A stretch of 17,007 nt of DNA, from contig DGDD01000132.1 of assembly GCA_002385265.1 (NCBI GenBank), positions 1-17,007 of the forward strand, in the 5' to 3' direction. The notes under the pieces were generated by a model. It was not told the DNA's origin. It saw only the letters and a list, made by a program, of their open reading frames with translations, and made no database searches. The translations under genes and the position numbers were made by a program. The stretch comes from Chitinophagaceae bacterium UBA3961. GTDB lineage: Bacteria > Bacteroidota > Bacteroidia > Chitinophagales > Chitinophagaceae. Below, in pieces: positions 15,738 through 17,007 of this stretch (positions within the stretch are counted from its first letter, which is position 1; every line of letters begins with the position of its first letter).

Positions 15738-17007
15738 CTAGAACGTCTTTTTATCGCCTCCTGTTGTGCCGGCAGGGGGCGGGTTCTTTACATATTTCTC
15801 CAGCCATTGGTTTTGTTCCCAAAGCATGTGCAAAATGTTTTCTTTTCCAGCATAGCCATGACTTTCGTAAGGCAAGAACACCAATCGAGTGGTGCCGCCG
15901 TGTCCTTTAATGGCATTGTACATGCGTTCACTTTGAATGGGGAAAGTGCCTGAGTTGTTGTCCATTTCACCGTGAATCATCAAAAGCGGAGTCTTGATTT
16001 TATTGGCAAAGCTGAACGGACTCATGTTGTAATACACATCCGGAGCTTCCCAATAGGTTCTTTCTTCGGCCTGAAAGCCAAATGGAGTAAGGGTTCTATT
16101 GTATGCCCCGCTTCTGGCAATACCGGCTTTGAAGAGTTTGGTATGCGCCAATAAATTAGCGGTCATGAAGGCTCCGTAACTATGTCCACCCACTGCTACG
16201 CGGTTGCTATCTCCCACGCCCATTTTTGAAAGGGCTTGAATGGCTGCATGTGCATTCAGATACAATTGCGGAATGAAGGCATCATTGGGTTCTTTGTTTC
16301 CTTCTCCTACAATGGGCATTTCTGCATTATCGAGCACCGCATATCCTTGTGTGATCCAGAAAATAGGTGAGCCATAGTTGATTCGGGTGAAGGTATATTT
16401 TGACCCTCTTACTTGAGCGGCATCACTGGCGCTTTTGTATTCTCTAGGATAAGCCCACATGATCACAGGCAAAGGACCGTCTTTTTTTGCATCGTATCCT
16501 TTTGGCAAGTATAGATCGCCTGTTAAGTCGATGCCGTCGGCTCTTTTGTAAGAAATCTTTTGCTTGGCTACTCCTTCCATTTGAGGATAAGGGTTCTTGA
16601 AATCAGTAATGGCTATCGGAGCTACTTTCTTTTTCAAGTTGCGGATATAGTAGTTGGGTGTTTCGGTTGGACTTTCCTTCGAAGTGATGAACACTCCATT
16701 TTCTGCATCTAACACATCTACTACCGTTTCATAATACGGTGCTTCGCAACGCCACAAAATGGTTCCTTTCTTTGTTTTCAAATCGAAGCTTTGCAAGAAA
16801 GGCATGTCTCCTTCCGGAGATGAACCGGCACCTCTTAATAATAAATTGCCATTTTTTGTTTGCATCAATACTTCTTTGCCGAAACTATTTTTAGAAGTGA
16901 TGGGCGAGCCGATATCACTGTATGCATCGTTGCTGCTTCTTTCATTGATCAAATCTAACTGACCATTTGAGGGGTTGAAGGCAAAGATCTGTTGCTTGCG
17001 ATCGTAG
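15738..17007 (-). CDS. S9-family serine peptidase, glutamyl-peptidase-like, C-terminal part (5' end outside window)
   Basis: The last 422 residues of a prolyl-oligopeptidase-clan enzyme; the frame is open to the right edge, so no start is present. Numbering from the first whole codon seen, the front 130 or so residues are the end of a beta-propeller that screens substrates. The alpha/beta-hydrolase domain follows, with nucleophile Ser276 in GGHSYGAF, Asp349 in HGEMDNN and His383 in YESHGYAG. The segments WAYPREYKSA, GHGGTTRLVFLP and HGEMDNNSGTFPIQSE closely resemble the S9D group (chloroplast glutamyl endopeptidase and bacterial relatives), which cut after Glu in short peptides. The tail, NPPPAGTTGGDKKTF, is a low-complexity Pro/Gly/Lys extension with no T9SS domain. 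Any signal peptide lies outside the window. A 24-bp gap separates it from the MBOAT gene, so they may be co-transcribed without a functional link. Confidence 0.93.
   Translation of the reverse strand, partial: YDRKQQIFAFNPSNGQLDLINERSSNDAYSDIGSPITSKNSFGKEVLMQTKNGNLLLRGAGSSPEGDMPFLQSFDLKTKKGTILWRCEAPYYETVVDVLDAENGVFITSKESPTETPNYYIRNLKKKVAPIAITDFKNPYPQMEGVAKQKISYKRADGIDLTGDLYLPKGYDAKKDGPLPVIMWAYPREYKSASDAAQVRGSKYTFTRINYGSPIFWITQGYAVLDNAEMPIVGEGNKEPNDAFIPQLYLNAHAAIQALSKMGVGDSNRVAVGGHSYGAFMTANLLAHTKLFKAGIARSGAYNRTLTPFGFQAEERTYWEAPDVYYNMSPFSFANKIKTPLLMIHGEMDNNSGTFPIQSERMYNAIKGHGGTTRLVFLPYESHGYAGKENILHMLWEQNQWLEKYVKNPPPAGTTGGDKKTF

Noticed and set aside
1..17007. tRNA/rRNA genes, CRISPR arrays, insertion sequences, toxin-antitoxin or phage genes
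   Set aside because: All gaps between genes are under 180 bases and none shows cloverleaf-like, spaced-repeat or transposase features; codon style looks uniform across the window.

Overview
The window reads as an ordinary chromosomal stretch of a Bacteroidota bacterium, most likely of the Chitinophagaceae or a close family. The signs are a secreted subtilase with a type IX secretion (T9SS) C-terminal sorting domain, signal peptides ending in Ala-Gln or Thr-Gln, almost no Shine-Dalgarno sequences, -7 promoter boxes of the TAnnTTTG type, a short SSB ending in DDLPF, and an MBOAT/SGNH acyltransferase pair. The family assignment is inference from protein style; no rRNA or other taxonomic marker is present.

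Layout. (1) Bases 1-317 hold the 3' end of an RsmB/NOP-type rRNA m5C methyltransferase (+). It overlaps tail to tail with a two-gene minus-strand unit: a small lipoprotein (2010-2753) followed by a T9SS-exported subtilisin-like protease (304-1998). (2) mnmA, the tRNA 2-thiouridylase (2881-3978, -), is divergent from a large exported M14 zinc carboxypeptidase-like protein (4151-6730, +). (3) A signal-less polysaccharide deacetylase (6830-7930, +) and ssb (8053-8472, +) follow; ssb ends at a textbook rho-independent terminator. (4) An exported FAD-dependent oxidoreductase with a probable SLH-like tail (8542-10443, +) is convergent with an exported, divergent L,D-transpeptidase-like protein (10449-11714, -). 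The latter shares a 109-bp divergent control region with a Tat-exported Gfo/Idh/MocA oxidoreductase (11824-13215, +). (5) After an AT-rich heptamer repeat come three minus-strand genes that form a probable operon: an S9 (glutamyl-peptidase-like) serine peptidase that runs off the right edge, an MBOAT O-acyltransferase and an SGNH-like membrane-anchored partner.

How the genes fit together. Most products are envelope or secreted proteins: three peptidases of different clans, a lipoprotein, a possible cell-wall transpeptidase, periplasmic redox enzymes and a glycan O-acylation pair. This suits a heterotrophic Bacteroidota that degrades protein and glycan. The remaining genes are housekeeping (rRNA and tRNA modification, SSB). 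There is no integrase, transposase, CRISPR array, toxin-antitoxin pair or phage gene, and no clear new defence or biosynthetic system. The points most worth a second look are the CxC-containing L,D-transpeptidase-like protein, the SGNH partner lacking the usual catalytic Asp, the SLH-like tail on the FAD enzyme, the lipoprotein/T9SS protease pair, and a near-leaderless promoter set in a helically phased direct repeat.
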